35,251 nt of DNA. Origin: a virus. Of this stretch, positions 1 to 7,500 are shown in pieces (the first letter of the stretch is position 1; every line of letters begins with the position of its first letter). The notes under the pieces are model-generated. The model was not told where the DNA came from and made no database searches. It was given only the letters and a program-made list of their open reading frames with translations. The position numbers and the translations under genes were made by a program. The DNA is taken from the IMG/VR virus record IMGVR_UViG_3300020579_000194, positions 1 to 35,251 of that record; one strand, given 5' to 3'.

Positions 1-158
1 CTCCGCCAGCCGACAGCATAGACAACGCGCACGTGGACGATGTGACGGTGATCGATCCCGTTGCAGCCGAAACCGCGTCGCCGGCGCTCGAGGCGAATCT
101 TGAAAAACTCGGCGAGGCGCATGAAGGGAACGTCGTAGAAATTCCGAAAGCGGAGTAA
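1..158 (+). CDS. C-terminal end of the DUF6527-like protein that starts at 34721 (split by linearisation)
   Basis: The frame runs from the left edge to a TAA at 156-158. On the circle it joins the frame that begins at GTG 34721, giving one protein of about 185 aa. This part is an acidic C-terminal tail with no motif I recognise. The next gene starts immediately after the stop. The N-terminal half is described at 34721-35251. Confidence 0.85.
   Translation, partial: PPADSIDNAHVDDVTVIDPVAAETASPALEANLEKLGEAHEGNVVEIPKAE
6..131. repeat. Terminal direct repeat, left copy (circular genome overlap)
   Basis: These 126 bp are identical to 35126-35251 at the other end of the window. The repeat lies inside a single reading frame that continues correctly across the join, so it is best read as the overlap from a circular contig and not as a biological duplication. 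Bases 1-5 do not match the other end well and may be a contig-tip error. Confidence 0.93.
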
Positions 159-596
159 ATGGCGCAGCGAATCAAAACCGATGTATTGCAAGCGCTGGAC
201 GATTGGAACGCCGGCAAGCCGGTACGCTCCATCGAACTCGGCCACGTCCACCGCATGAAAGAGCATCCTGGCGGCGCGCCCGCGGTGGATTACAGCGTGC
301 GCCTCTGGAACGATCAGGAACGCGTGCACGCCTACTGTTTTTATCTGCTCGGAAAGTGTGTCTCGGAAATTGTTCCAGAAAATCACGATCAGTTCCTAGC
401 CATGACGGTGCTTTATCGGACTAGCTTTACGGATTTGACGGACGCGGAAGCCGTTGCCGCCGAATCGTTGGCATGGAAAGCGCTGATCATTGGCTGGGCG
501 CGTGCCATCGATGGCCACCGCGAAGCCCATTACATAGAAGTGCGCCGGACTTCTTCCAGTTCTCCGCTTACCGCGGGAGAAGTGGCGGCCACATGA
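159..596 (+). CDS. Hypothetical protein, 145 aa
   Basis: The ATG directly follows the stop of the preceding gene, and the end overlaps the next gene by ATGA (593-596), so translation is probably coupled. The protein is soluble and mixed alpha/beta, with a Trp-rich middle and a Ser/Thr/Ala-rich C-terminus, and has no signal peptide or membrane segment. I do not recognise the family. It sits at the left end of the capsid-like block, so a virion or assembly role is possible but unsupported by any motif. Confidence 0.7.
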   Translation: MAQRIKTDVLQALDDWNAGKPVRSIELGHVHRMKEHPGGAPAVDYSVRLWNDQERVHAYCFYLLGKCVSEIVPENHDQFLAMTVLYRTSFTDLTDAEAVAAESLAWKALIIGWARAIDGHREAHYIEVRRTSSSSPLTAGEVAAT

Positions 597-1618
597 GCGC
601 ACGATTCAGGCACGAAGACGTTGCCGCAGTGCCAGGCGGATGGAAAGTCCGCACGGTGAAAGCGGGATCGCATCGTGTGCGCGTCGCGTTTCCGCCAGGC
701 CGCAAACAGAAAGGCTCTGGCCGGCTGGTGAGCGTGCTGCATCCTCTCTTCGGCGGCAATCCGTGCGCGAACGCCTGCTCTATGCGCGCGGCGAATCCCG
801 CTGAACTGATGGTGATGAGCGCCAATCATCCGCCGCGGCGCCGCAATCCGGAAGCGCGCGCCGCGAAGACGAGCCAATCCTTACTGAAACTTGCAGACAG
901 AGCGCAAAGAAAAGGACAAGAGCATCTTGCCGAGGCGTATCGCGAAATGGCGCGTAAGAATCCTGCGGAGTTGCTGATCATGGGTGCAAATCCCGGTTCG
1001 CGTGCGCTAAAGAAGGAAGCTCGCGAACGTGCCGAAAGAATTCGCGCCGCTCGCCTGCACACCAATCCGCGCGTGGAAGTGGTGGCCGCGCCGAATCCGC
1101 CCACGGAAGAGATCGTAGAAGAGTTTACCGGCCGCGAAGTGGAATTCATGGACGTATACAACGAGCCGCACATGCCGCGTGGCCGTTACGCGAAGCTCGG
1201 GCCGCTGGTGGCGCTCTATATCAAGCCGGCAAAGGGCGGCCAGGTGCAGCGCATTGGCGCATCGGAAGCCGTGGGCCATGATTTTCCAAAGGCATGGGGC
1301 GGGCGACCGCCTTTGGTAGTTTGCGATTCCAGCGCGCGGCAGATTTATTTTGTCGACGGCGCGCAGGACATTTCCGAAGCTCTTGCGGCGTTTGGCGCCA
1401 TCGACAGAGGAAACGGAATTGTCGAGCTCGGCCAGGGACGCCGCATCGATTATCAATGCCGCAAAGAACACGTGGCAGAGCCGGATGAGGATCTCTGGAA
1501 GCACGAACACGGCGAAGAAAACGGCGCGCTACCCACGGTTTTGTTTGACACGCGCACGAAGCGGATCCTTTACGAAGGCGGCGATTACCGCATCGAAGGC
1601 CCGTGGATCAGAAACTGA
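593..1618 (+). CDS. NP-motif protein, 341 aa, function unknown
   Basis: The start is ATG 593, overlapping the upstream stop as ATGA; reading further upstream would lie inside the previous gene. The N-terminal half is very basic and carries repeated Asn-Pro motifs: NPAELMVMSAN near residues 67-77, RRRNPEA, NPAELLIMGANP near 125-136, and HTNPR. A helical Arg/Lys/Ala stretch lies between the two NPAEL motifs. The C-terminal 150 residues look like a separate alpha/beta domain. The family is not one I can name. The repeated motif could be a proteolytic maturation or protein-docking site, which is inference. It lies two genes before the candidate capsid gene, so a structural or scaffold role fits. 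Confidence 0.72.
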   Translation: MSARFRHEDVAAVPGGWKVRTVKAGSHRVRVAFPPGRKQKGSGRLVSVLHPLFGGNPCANACSMRAANPAELMVMSANHPPRRRNPEARAAKTSQSLLKLADRAQRKGQEHLAEAYREMARKNPAELLIMGANPGSRALKKEARERAERIRAARLHTNPRVEVVAAPNPPTEEIVEEFTGREVEFMDVYNEPHMPRGRYAKLGPLVALYIKPAKGGQVQRIGASEAVGHDFPKAWGGRPPLVVCDSSARQIYFVDGAQDISEALAAFGAIDRGNGIVELGQGRRIDYQCRKEHVAEPDEDLWKHEHGEENGALPTVLFDTRTKRILYEGGDYRIEGPWIRN

Positions 1619-1680
1619 GGAAACTGATGAGCACCGCTAACACGCTCGCGCAAACTTATTTTTCTAGTGACAGGAGAGAA

Positions 1681-2367
1681 ATGGCCACAGCAACACCAGC
1701 ACCGAATCGCAGCGCATCGATCATCACCAGTTCGCCGTTTACGCTTACGGATCGGCTGCGCATCCAGCAAGACTTCATCCGCCGCGGCGAATACACAAAA
1801 ATCGGCAAACTCACCAGCGTTTTATGGGAAGGGCAGCGCAGCAGCGTGGGCTTGAGCCAGAGCAAAGATATTGGCCGCGGCATGATGGCTGGCTTTGGCC
1901 AGTGGAAGCGCAAAGCATGGGCAGCCTGCACGCTCGATTGGCTGCACCATAATAACGCGCCCATCCTAGCCGTCTCGCGCGATCGCAACGATCTGCTGCT
2001 ACCTTTCAAAATGAATGCGCTGCCGGATATTCCGGATCCGCGCTGGACAGGTTTTAAGACGGCGCCGGCGGCGGATTGCACCAAGCCAGACATTCCGCGC
2101 ATCCCGCAGCTTTTTGCCGGATGCCCCGTGGTGGGCGATCGCGCGTGCGGCACGATCAAGGACCGCATCAGCGGAAAAACCTATTTGATCTTTCAGCCGC
2201 TGCTGCAATTGCAGGTGCTCTGCGGCAAGGGGAAAGATTCCGGCTTTGGCCGCATCACCTGGATGAAGTCCGAAGGCGTGCACGGTGCGCTGCTGGTGGA
2301 GATCCATCCGGACAGCGACGGCAAGTACGAAGCGTATTTCGTCGGCGGATCGTTCATCGCCGGCTAA
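1681..2367 (+). CDS. Hypothetical protein near the capsid block, 228 aa
   Basis: ATG 1681 is preceded by AGGAG about 5 nt upstream. An in-frame ATG at 1627 also has a GAGG and would add 18 residues. The protein starts with a Ser/Thr/Pro-rich arm, then a helical basic segment rich in Trp (QWKRKAWAACTLDW), then beta-rich sequence with several Cys residues. No catalytic motif is visible. Its position among putative capsid genes suggests a virion protein, but the family is unknown to me. Confidence 0.68.
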   Translation: MATATPAPNRSASIITSSPFTLTDRLRIQQDFIRRGEYTKIGKLTSVLWEGQRSSVGLSQSKDIGRGMMAGFGQWKRKAWAACTLDWLHHNNAPILAVSRDRNDLLLPFKMNALPDIPDPRWTGFKTAPAADCTKPDIPRIPQLFAGCPVVGDRACGTIKDRISGKTYLIFQPLLQLQVLCGKGKDSGFGRITWMKSEGVHGALLVEIHPDSDGKYEAYFVGGSFIAG

Positions 2368-2419
2368 CAATTTTCTTGAATAGACAAACGACTTTTGCCG
2401 GAAGGGGGGTGAACAAAAA

Positions 2420-2944
2420 ATGGCATATCACAGAAAGCATCATCACAAGCGCCACCATCACCGAAGGAATCCATTCGGCTTGAGCGGCGGCATTGTGAAA
2501 GAAGCGGCATTCGTTGCTGCGGGCGCAGTCGGCGCCGCCGCATTGCCGGGGATGGTTGCGCCGAGTTTCAGCACAGGCTGGGCGGGCGTAGCAGCTTCGG
2601 CGGCGGCAGCGATCGGCATGGGCTTCGTGGGCAAGATGATCGGCGATCATGGTGGCGACGCGCTGAAAGGCGGGCTGGCCATCACGGTGCTAAAGGCTCT
2701 AAAGCAGGCGGGCATCAACACGCCTGGCTTGGGGCTCTACGCGCCGAGCTGGTTTGGCATTCCCACGGCTTCCAGCCAGTACCTGGTCGCAAGTCCGGGC
2801 AACATTCCGGTCAATCGCGGCGCAGGCACGCTGGTGGCAACTCCATCCGGTCCCGTCCTGGTAGCTCCGCCGGCAGGCAGCCACGTCAGTGGCCGCCTCG
2901 GGTATCACCGCTTCCGCAGCCGCTACGCAGGCAGCTACGGATGA
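2420..2944 (+). CDS. His/Arg-rich N-terminus, two-helix membrane protein, 174 aa
   Basis: A G-rich ribosome-binding site (GGGGGG) precedes ATG 2420. Residues 1-17 form a dense basic/histidine patch (MAYHRKHHHKRHHHRRNP) that includes the RRNP motif also seen in nearby proteins. Two Ala/Gly-rich hydrophobic stretches follow at about residues 25-45 and 53-72, a glycine- and proline-rich region after that, and an Arg/Tyr-rich C-terminus. The composition fits a small virion membrane protein whose charged N-terminus binds DNA or the inner capsid face. That role is inferred from composition and position only. Confidence 0.72.
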   Translation: MAYHRKHHHKRHHHRRNPFGLSGGIVKEAAFVAAGAVGAAALPGMVAPSFSTGWAGVAASAAAAIGMGFVGKMIGDHGGDALKGGLAITVLKALKQAGINTPGLGLYAPSWFGIPTASSQYLVASPGNIPVNRGAGTLVATPSGPVLVAPPAGSHVSGRLGYHRFRSRYAGSYG

Positions 2945-2952
2945 GGTTTAGC

Positions 2953-2981
2953 TCCGCGCCGGTTTTAGCGAACGGCGCGGA
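2953..2981 (+). promoter_or_regulatory. Strong hairpin upstream of the candidate capsid gene
   Basis: TCCGCGCCG (2953-2961) is perfectly complementary to CGGCGCGGA (2973-2981), with an 11-nt loop. No U-run follows, so it is not a standard terminator. It may stabilise the 5' end of a processed capsid mRNA, or mark an RNA cleavage point. Confidence 0.6.
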
Positions 2982-3027
2982 CAGATTCAGAAGCGAAATT
3001 CACGTTCGGAAAGCGGGGTGAAAACAA

Positions 3028-3816
3028 ATGAACAGCAGAAATGCATCACGGTACGAATCGCGTTACGCGCATTTGCCCGTGCTGGAAGAAAAGGAAGTGG
3101 GGCGTCCGCATTTTCAGAGTTTCCGCAAAAACCCGATCGTTGCAGGTCAGCTCGAGTATCTCGTTCAGCCGATCTACGACTTTTACGGCGTAGCGGTGGC
3201 CACGCAGGTGACGAAGCAGCAGCTCTTCGCCACGGCGATCGGCACATCGTATACCCCGGCGGGCGGCGCGGCCTTCACGAAAACGGAATACCACACCAAC
3301 CTTGTCCAGAACGGAATGTTGGACGCCCCCAAGAAATTCTTGGTCAAGGCCCCAGCAACGATCGTGCGTTCGGACGCGGCTCCTTCTGACTTGAACGCTT
3401 TCATCGGGCAGACGCAGTTTGACCTATCGATTTCCGGAAAACTTTACTGGCAATCGATTGTCAGCAAGACGCCTGCAGGTGCCGGCGGTTTCGTCAGCGG
3501 CGCAGCCGTTACCACCGCGGTGGCTACCAACCAAACTGCACTGACCTCCAGCAACGGCTGGCCGACAGCGCAGAACGTGGCATCCATCACCGATCCCATG
3601 CCTCAGATTCCCGGCTTGGATCCGATGGAGCCCATCCTCGGGCAGCTAATCGAGCAGAACCAAAACTTCGCTGTGATCCTTGATCCAACGATCACCGGCG
3701 TGGCGGCGTTCAGCACGATTGCGGCTTTGGCTGGTGCGGCTACGGGCGGCGTGCAGGGTACGGGCATCAACGCCCATGTGTATTTGGAAGGCGTGCTGGC
3801 GCGCGCGATTCTCTAA
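3028..3816 (+). CDS. Candidate major capsid protein, 262 aa
   Basis: ATG 3028 follows a GGGGTG ribosome-binding site. The protein has a basic N-terminal arm (residues 1-35), then predominantly beta-type sequence with alternating hydrophobic residues and many Gly/Pro/Thr turns. It has no signal peptide, membrane helix or enzyme motif. The size is in the range known for jelly-roll capsid proteins of tailless phages (the corticovirus PM2 capsid protein is about 269 aa). The gene is isolated by hairpins on both sides (2953-2981 and 3843-3899), as expected for a highly expressed late gene. The jelly-roll fold is inference; a small structural protein of another fold is possible. Confidence 0.6.
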   Translation: MNSRNASRYESRYAHLPVLEEKEVGRPHFQSFRKNPIVAGQLEYLVQPIYDFYGVAVATQVTKQQLFATAIGTSYTPAGGAAFTKTEYHTNLVQNGMLDAPKKFLVKAPATIVRSDAAPSDLNAFIGQTQFDLSISGKLYWQSIVSKTPAGAGGFVSGAAVTTAVATNQTALTSSNGWPTAQNVASITDPMPQIPGLDPMEPILGQLIEQNQNFAVILDPTITGVAAFSTIAALAGAATGGVQGTGINAHVYLEGVLARAIL

Positions 3817-3842
3817 TTCGAAGAGAATGCTTTTGGCAGTAT

Positions 3843-3899
3843 GACTTGATCGCCATCGAATGATGGCGAGAGTGAGCATCGGCGACAAGTCAAGTTTTT
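3843..3899 (+). terminator. Terminator/attenuator after the candidate capsid gene
   Basis: An outer stem GACTTG (3843-3848)/CAAGTC (3886-3891) encloses a perfect 8-bp hairpin TCGCCATC (3850-3857)/GATGGCGA (3862-3869). A TTTTT run at 3895-3899 follows. It sits in the longest gap of the capsid block, so partial termination or mRNA end protection after the capsid gene is likely. Confidence 0.6.
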
Positions 3900-3930
3900 G
3901 GCTGGCTGAAACCCAGACCGGAGAGATGCA

Positions 3931-4365
3931 ATGAATTCAGCTTTAGACGATCAATTCGAGCGGCAGTATTTCAGCTACGTGCTGGATCGCACCGTGCCGG
4001 CGAGCGCCGTGCAGGATCCCAACGCGCTGCAAATTCTCTCCGATGCGGATTTCGAATGGTGGTGGACGCTCGCGAGCCGCACCAGCGGTTTGCTGAAAGT
4101 GTTGATGAAGGAACAAGCCACAGGCCGCGACTTTATCGGCACATCGCCGCAAGCGCAGGCCGGCGGCGCCATCTTCAACGGCATCAACATCGACAATTGG
4201 GCCGGCACGGCGACGCTGAACGCATCGTTCCCATTGGCGGTGCCCTATGTGATGCCGGCAACGCGCGTGTATTCGCTGCTCTTCACGGATACCAGCGCCG
4301 CGCCCAACGTCACAGAAATAGTTTTCAGCGGCTTCAAACTCTGGCCGCGGCCATCGGTGCAATAA
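3931..4365 (+). CDS. Small jelly-roll-like structural protein, 144 aa
   Basis: GGAGAG precedes ATG 3931. The protein has a short N-terminal arm, a DADFEWWW motif near residues 41-48, then a beta-rich half ending in IVFSGFKLWPRP. The pattern of an aromatic strand, a Gly-rich turn, a polar-hydrophobic alternation and a final V-x-F-x-G-x-K-L strand resembles the single jelly-roll proteins found beside phage capsid genes. The 214-aa protein encoded at 4496 ends similarly (VALFGMVRRF), so the two may be distant paralogues forming a capsid pair or a spike base. Family assignment is by eye. Confidence 0.65.
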   Translation: MNSALDDQFERQYFSYVLDRTVPASAVQDPNALQILSDADFEWWWTLASRTSGLLKVLMKEQATGRDFIGTSPQAQAGGAIFNGINIDNWAGTATLNASFPLAVPYVMPATRVYSLLFTDTSAAPNVTEIVFSGFKLWPRPSVQ

Positions 4366-4366
4366 A

Positions 4367-4492
4367 TTGGGGCGGCTGAACATCAGCAAAGAGGCGCAGA
4401 TTAAGGGACTGCGCAAAGCGATCAAGAATCGCCGGACGCCGCGGCAATTTATCCCTGGCATGAAGAAACGGCTCGCAAAGTTGACGAGGTAG
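4367..4492 (+). CDS. Small very basic protein, 41 aa
   Basis: A TTG at 4367, two bases after the upstream stop, opens a frame to TAG 4490-4492. The product carries about 13 Lys/Arg in 41 residues with a helical pattern (ISKEAQIKGLRKAIKN, then GMKKRLAKLTR). It fills the gap between the two jelly-roll-like genes and ends just before the next start. A small nucleic-acid- or capsid-lumen-binding peptide is plausible. The TTG start and lack of a clear ribosome-binding site keep confidence moderate. Confidence 0.55.
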   Translation: MGRLNISKEAQIKGLRKAIKNRRTPRQFIPGMKKRLAKLTR

Positions 4493-4495
4493 CGA

Positions 4496-5140
4496 ATGTA
4501 CGCAGGCGATGGCAACGGCAATTCGAACGCTTCCGGCAACACGCAAGCCAGCGCTGCGGGCCGCTCGGCATCCTTCCATCGGCCAATGAATCCCGGCAAA
4601 GATCCCAACGTGCTGATCAACTATCTGGCGCGCATGCTGCCGCTCGACAGCTATCAGCACGCCGTCTATCGCTTGGGCGAAAAACATCCGCCTGGCTTTG
4701 AAGATGGCTATTGCCCAAGCTGGGAAGTGGGTACGGCGTTGCTCCCCGCGCTGGCCACTACGCAGCTACGCATCAACTTCCAGCGCGAGTTTCATCTTTT
4801 TGGTTTGATGCAGACGTCGACGCAGGCCGGCGGCTTTCGCATGCAAATCTACGACGCCAAAAAGCGGTATTACACCTGGCAGGATGTGGGCCGGCGCATC
4901 ATGGGCGACTTGCAAGAGAAGCCGGGCGTGCGTCTGGCGGGCCGCGGCGTGGTGGCCGCTCTGCAATGTGGTGGCGTAACGATTGGCTGCCAGCCGTTTA
5001 TGCTGCGCGAGCCGTATTGCTTTGGCGGGCCGAATTCGCAGGCGCTGATCATCATCCAGAATCAAGACACCAGCGGCGCAAACAATGAATGCCAGGTAGC
5101 GCTTTTCGGCATGGTGCGGCGCTTTAACTGGCCAGACTAG
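4496..5140 (+). CDS. Jelly-roll-like structural protein, 214 aa
   Basis: GAGG precedes ATG 4496. A Gly/Asn/Ser-rich N-terminal arm is followed by a beta-rich core from about residue 70. The end of the core reads LREPYCFGG, then ALIIIQNQDTS, then QVALFGMVRRF: an edge strand, a central strand and a closing strand in the order common to small phage jelly-roll proteins. It may pair with the 144-aa protein at 3931, as in viruses with two small capsid proteins. Its 3' end overlaps the oppositely oriented Mom-like gene by 17 bp. Confidence 0.65.
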   Translation: MYAGDGNGNSNASGNTQASAAGRSASFHRPMNPGKDPNVLINYLARMLPLDSYQHAVYRLGEKHPPGFEDGYCPSWEVGTALLPALATTQLRINFQREFHLFGLMQTSTQAGGFRMQIYDAKKRYYTWQDVGRRIMGDLQEKPGVRLAGRGVVAALQCGGVTIGCQPFMLREPYCFGGPNSQALIIIQNQDTSGANNECQVALFGMVRRFNWPD

Positions 5141-5615
5141 GTGATGCGTGAAGGGATTTCTCGAAAATATGCTTCCCGCTCTTGGTGAAGCCAGAAAAGC
5201 GCCATCCCGCACGCAGATAGCATCTGCCCACAGGCCACGGACAATACTCCGCTCCGTGGCATTTTCGTGTGGCGAGTTTTCGCGCCTCAATAAAAGTGTA
5301 AGCGCGATGCGGCCCCCACTTTTGAATAGCAAACGTTTCGGCCTCAAGAATAATTTCGCTGGCAGGTCGAAGACTCTCATTGTGGAATATCGCATTGTTA
5401 TAGCCGATTTGCTTATCCATCCGCATCGATGGATCGGGAAACATCCACACGAAGAGAATCAATCCAGCGGTATCCCGCAAAACAAGTTTTCTACCGCTGT
5501 AGCAAAACTGGCGCGCACCAATCGTGCGCCGCGAGTAATGCCGATCAGCAAGCTGCCGCATTTCGTCATCAAAATGGTTTGTGACGATCAATCCATCAGT
5601 AAAAGCCAATCGCAT
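5124..5615 (-). CDS. Mom-like GNAT-fold protein, putative DNA base modification, 163 aa
   Basis: This is the only leftward gene inside the rightward block. The sequence has an ADRHYSRR motif near residues 23-30, a KLVLRD...ILFVWMF strand pair, a FHNES turn, the ASEIILEAE helix, and a WGPHRAYTFIEARK segment. This order resembles phage proteins related to Mu Mom, a GNAT-fold enzyme that converts adenine to a carbamoylmethyl derivative and protects phage DNA from restriction. The resemblance is from memory of the family; the chemistry here is unproven. ATG 5615 has no ribosome-binding site, and a promoter placed at 5622-5650 would give a leaderless mRNA. The genome also encodes an adenine methyltransferase (26579-27499). 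Confidence 0.6.
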   Translation of the reverse strand: MRLAFTDGLIVTNHFDDEMRQLADRHYSRRTIGARQFCYSGRKLVLRDTAGLILFVWMFPDPSMRMDKQIGYNNAIFHNESLRPASEIILEAETFAIQKWGPHRAYTFIEARKLATRKCHGAEYCPWPVGRCYLRAGWRFSGFTKSGKHIFEKSLHASPSLAS

Positions 5616-5621
5616 GAGCGG

Positions 5622-5650
5622 AGTGTATCGTGAGCGGCTGCGGATGCCAA
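5622..5650 (-). promoter_or_regulatory. Leftward promoter for the Mom-like gene
   Basis: On the minus strand, TTGGCA (5650-5645) and TACACT (5627-5622) are separated by 17 bp. The predicted transcription start is at or next to the A of ATG 5615, implying a leaderless message. The promoter lies inside the start of the divergent gene at 5630. Confidence 0.45.
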
Positions 5651-6634
5651 GACGGACACGATTGCGGCTGCCACGGGATGAGCCACTATCCCGGCGGGGG
5701 GCGTTCGCTCGGTGTGTATCGCCGTCTTCGCGGGCTCGGCGCCATGTCTCCCAGCGCCGCCGCTGCGCAAGTGATCGGCTCGGATGCTCACGTCAACGCC
5801 GGCAGCAAAACGGCCATCGCCGCCGCCGCTGCGGCTGGCCACATGGTGGGCGCAGCCGGCGAAGTGGCTTACATCCCCGGTACGGTGGACTGCGCCGCCG
5901 CCACAGGCGCCCCCTCTGGCGCGCAGACAGATCTAAAGCTGGCGCAAACTTCCACAGGGCTGGCTTTGACAGGGCTGCAGCTCGCCACTTCTTCCGGCAT
6001 GCTGGCCGCGCCCATCACGATGGGCGTATCGATCGCCGTCTCGGCCATCGTGGGGCTTTTTAGCACGCTGATCAATCATCACGCGCAAGCCGTGGCCAAA
6101 GAGCAGACGGTGCTCTGCTCCGCCGTCCCCGCAGCCAATAATTATTTGAGCATCATCGCGCAAGCCGTCTCGAGCGGCTTGGCCACGCCGCAAGACGGCA
6201 TCGCCGCGCTGGAATCGCTGAAAGGCGATTTCCGCAGCGCGGTGGGCGCCATCTATAACGATTGCAACGCCGCATGCGTGATGTACATGGAGCTCGAAGC
6301 GATCTGCCTGGTGATGGAAAGCCAGCTCCAAGACATGATCAACGCCGCGAACGCGCCGGCCGCTGCGCCCGTGCAGGTAGTAGCGCCATCGCGGCCAAAC
6401 ACCACCGCGCCCGCAGCCGCCGCGCCGGCCAGCAGCTACGCACCATTTTATTCGCAGGCCACCACGCCAAGCACGCCCGTGGTGCCCAACACCGTGGCCG
6501 CGCCTACCAGCTCCGTGCCTTCGTTCACCACCGCTTCCGCCGTGCCAGCAGTCTCTTCCGCGCCTGCCACTGCAGATTGGCTTCCGATCGCCGCGATGGC
6601 GATTGGCGGCTTTTTCCTTTTGAGGAGTCTTTGA
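5630..6634 (+). CDS. Cys-rich N-terminus, C-terminal membrane anchor, Ala/Pro-rich protein, 334 aa
   Basis: GTG 5630 has GGAG about 6 nt upstream. Residues 1-16 hold a Cys/His cluster (CGCQDGHDCGCHG) that could bind metal. The middle is Ala-rich and helical, with a hydrophobic segment at about residues 120-145. A long Pro/Ala/Thr/Ser linker (240-310) leads to a C-terminal membrane helix (WLPIAAMAIGGFFLLRSL). The same design of long linker plus C-terminal helix recurs in proteins at 30722, 31891, 33157 and 33714. A virion membrane protein or spike anchor is likely by analogy; no enzyme motif is visible. Confidence 0.72.
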   Translation: MSGCGCQDGHDCGCHGMSHYPGGGRSLGVYRRLRGLGAMSPSAAAAQVIGSDAHVNAGSKTAIAAAAAAGHMVGAAGEVAYIPGTVDCAAATGAPSGAQTDLKLAQTSTGLALTGLQLATSSGMLAAPITMGVSIAVSAIVGLFSTLINHHAQAVAKEQTVLCSAVPAANNYLSIIAQAVSSGLATPQDGIAALESLKGDFRSAVGAIYNDCNAACVMYMELEAICLVMESQLQDMINAANAPAAAPVQVVAPSRPNTTAPAAAAPASSYAPFYSQATTPSTPVVPNTVAAPTSSVPSFTTASAVPAVSSAPATADWLPIAAMAIGGFFLLRSL

Positions 6635-6641
6635 GGCGTCT

Positions 6642-6812
6642 ATGACGGTCACTTGCGAAAAGTGCGGAGTGAGGTATGACGATACGTACCGTTTCACCTT
6701 CTGTCCACACGAACGATTCGAAATGAATACGACGGTCGGAAACTCCAGCGGCATCGTTGGCGTTGCGCATTCGCTTGAGGAGTTAAATCGGATGCTGAAA
6801 GAGACAAAATAA
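6642..6812 (+). CDS. Small zinc-ribbon-like protein, 56 aa
   Basis: GAGG lies 5 nt before ATG 6642, and the TAA overlaps the next ATG by one base (TAATG, 6810-6814). The sequence has a C-x2-C knuckle at the N-terminus (TCEKCG) and a CPH at about residue 21, followed by a helical C-terminus with SLEELNRMLK. It probably binds zinc. The partner is unknown; such small proteins are common in phages. Confidence 0.72.
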   Translation: MTVTCEKCGVRYDDTYRFTFCPHERFEMNTTVGNSSGIVGVAHSLEELNRMLKETK

Positions 6813-7498
6813 TGTCTTCCATTCTTCATTTGCCGCAGCGGCGCTTCAATCCGCGCATGTCGCTTTCTGGCCGGCGTTTCGATCCGCGCGTCTCTCTGCA
6901 GGGTTTGGGAGACGGCGTTACCTGCGAAGATTTGCTGGAACGGAAGGCGCAGCAGCCCGTCTACGAAGACACTCCCCCTGATGGCTCGGCCACTGGCGAT
7001 TCCGATCAGCCCGATCCCGTCCAAACGATGAAGATTGACGGAATAAACTACGTCACCTTTCCACGCGGGATCCAGAATTGGGAAAACATCGATCAGGATA
7101 ACTACGTCCTGCTGCCCGCGATCGGCGCCACCGCCGTGATCGTCTCTTACGTAGTGCCGCCAGGGCGCAACGGCGTGATCTATAAAGTGGCCAACAATTT
7201 CGTGGGCGGCGGCTGGGTGGAGGGCACAGGCGATATCATCTGGCGCATTTTGGTGGATGGCACGCCGCCGCCTGGCGCCACGTCCTATAACTCCATTGCG
7301 GCTTCGCTAGGGAATCCCGCCAGCCCCACGGAGATTCCCGGCTTCCGCATCTTTGAAAATCAGGTGCTGCAGCTTGTGGCCTTTAATAATCCCGCTGGGC
7401 CGGATGGCGGCGTGATCGTTGCCGGCCAGCGCGTTGGCGCTCGCTTCGTTGGCTGGAACTACCCAACGGATATCGAAGCGGCAGACGTTTGGATTTAG
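6812..7498 (+). CDS. Beta-sandwich structural protein, 228 aa
   Basis: The ATG overlaps the upstream stop as TAATG. The basic N-terminal arm contains a repeated motif (RRFNPRMSL, RRFDPRVSL) followed by an acidic linker. From about residue 95 the sequence is beta-rich: VIVSYVVPPGRNGVIYKVANNF, then WRILVDG, then VLQLVAFNN and FVGWNYP. This is the usual layout of a jelly-roll phage surface or vertex protein. The two NPR/DPR repeats may be capsid-docking or processing sites. Function is inferred from fold-like pattern and position. Confidence 0.68.
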   Translation: MSSILHLPQRRFNPRMSLSGRRFDPRVSLQGLGDGVTCEDLLERKAQQPVYEDTPPDGSATGDSDQPDPVQTMKIDGINYVTFPRGIQNWENIDQDNYVLLPAIGATAVIVSYVVPPGRNGVIYKVANNFVGGGWVEGTGDIIWRILVDGTPPPGATSYNSIAASLGNPASPTEIPGFRIFENQVLQLVAFNNPAGPDGGVIVAGQRVGARFVGWNYPTDIEAADVWI

Positions 7499-7500
7499 GG

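Noticed and set aside
6-131. Terminal repeat as a true biological terminal redundancy or attachment site
   Set aside because: The repeat lies within one continuous gene and equals the contig overlap. A circular map explains it without a biological repeat, although this cannot exclude terminal redundancy in virion DNA.
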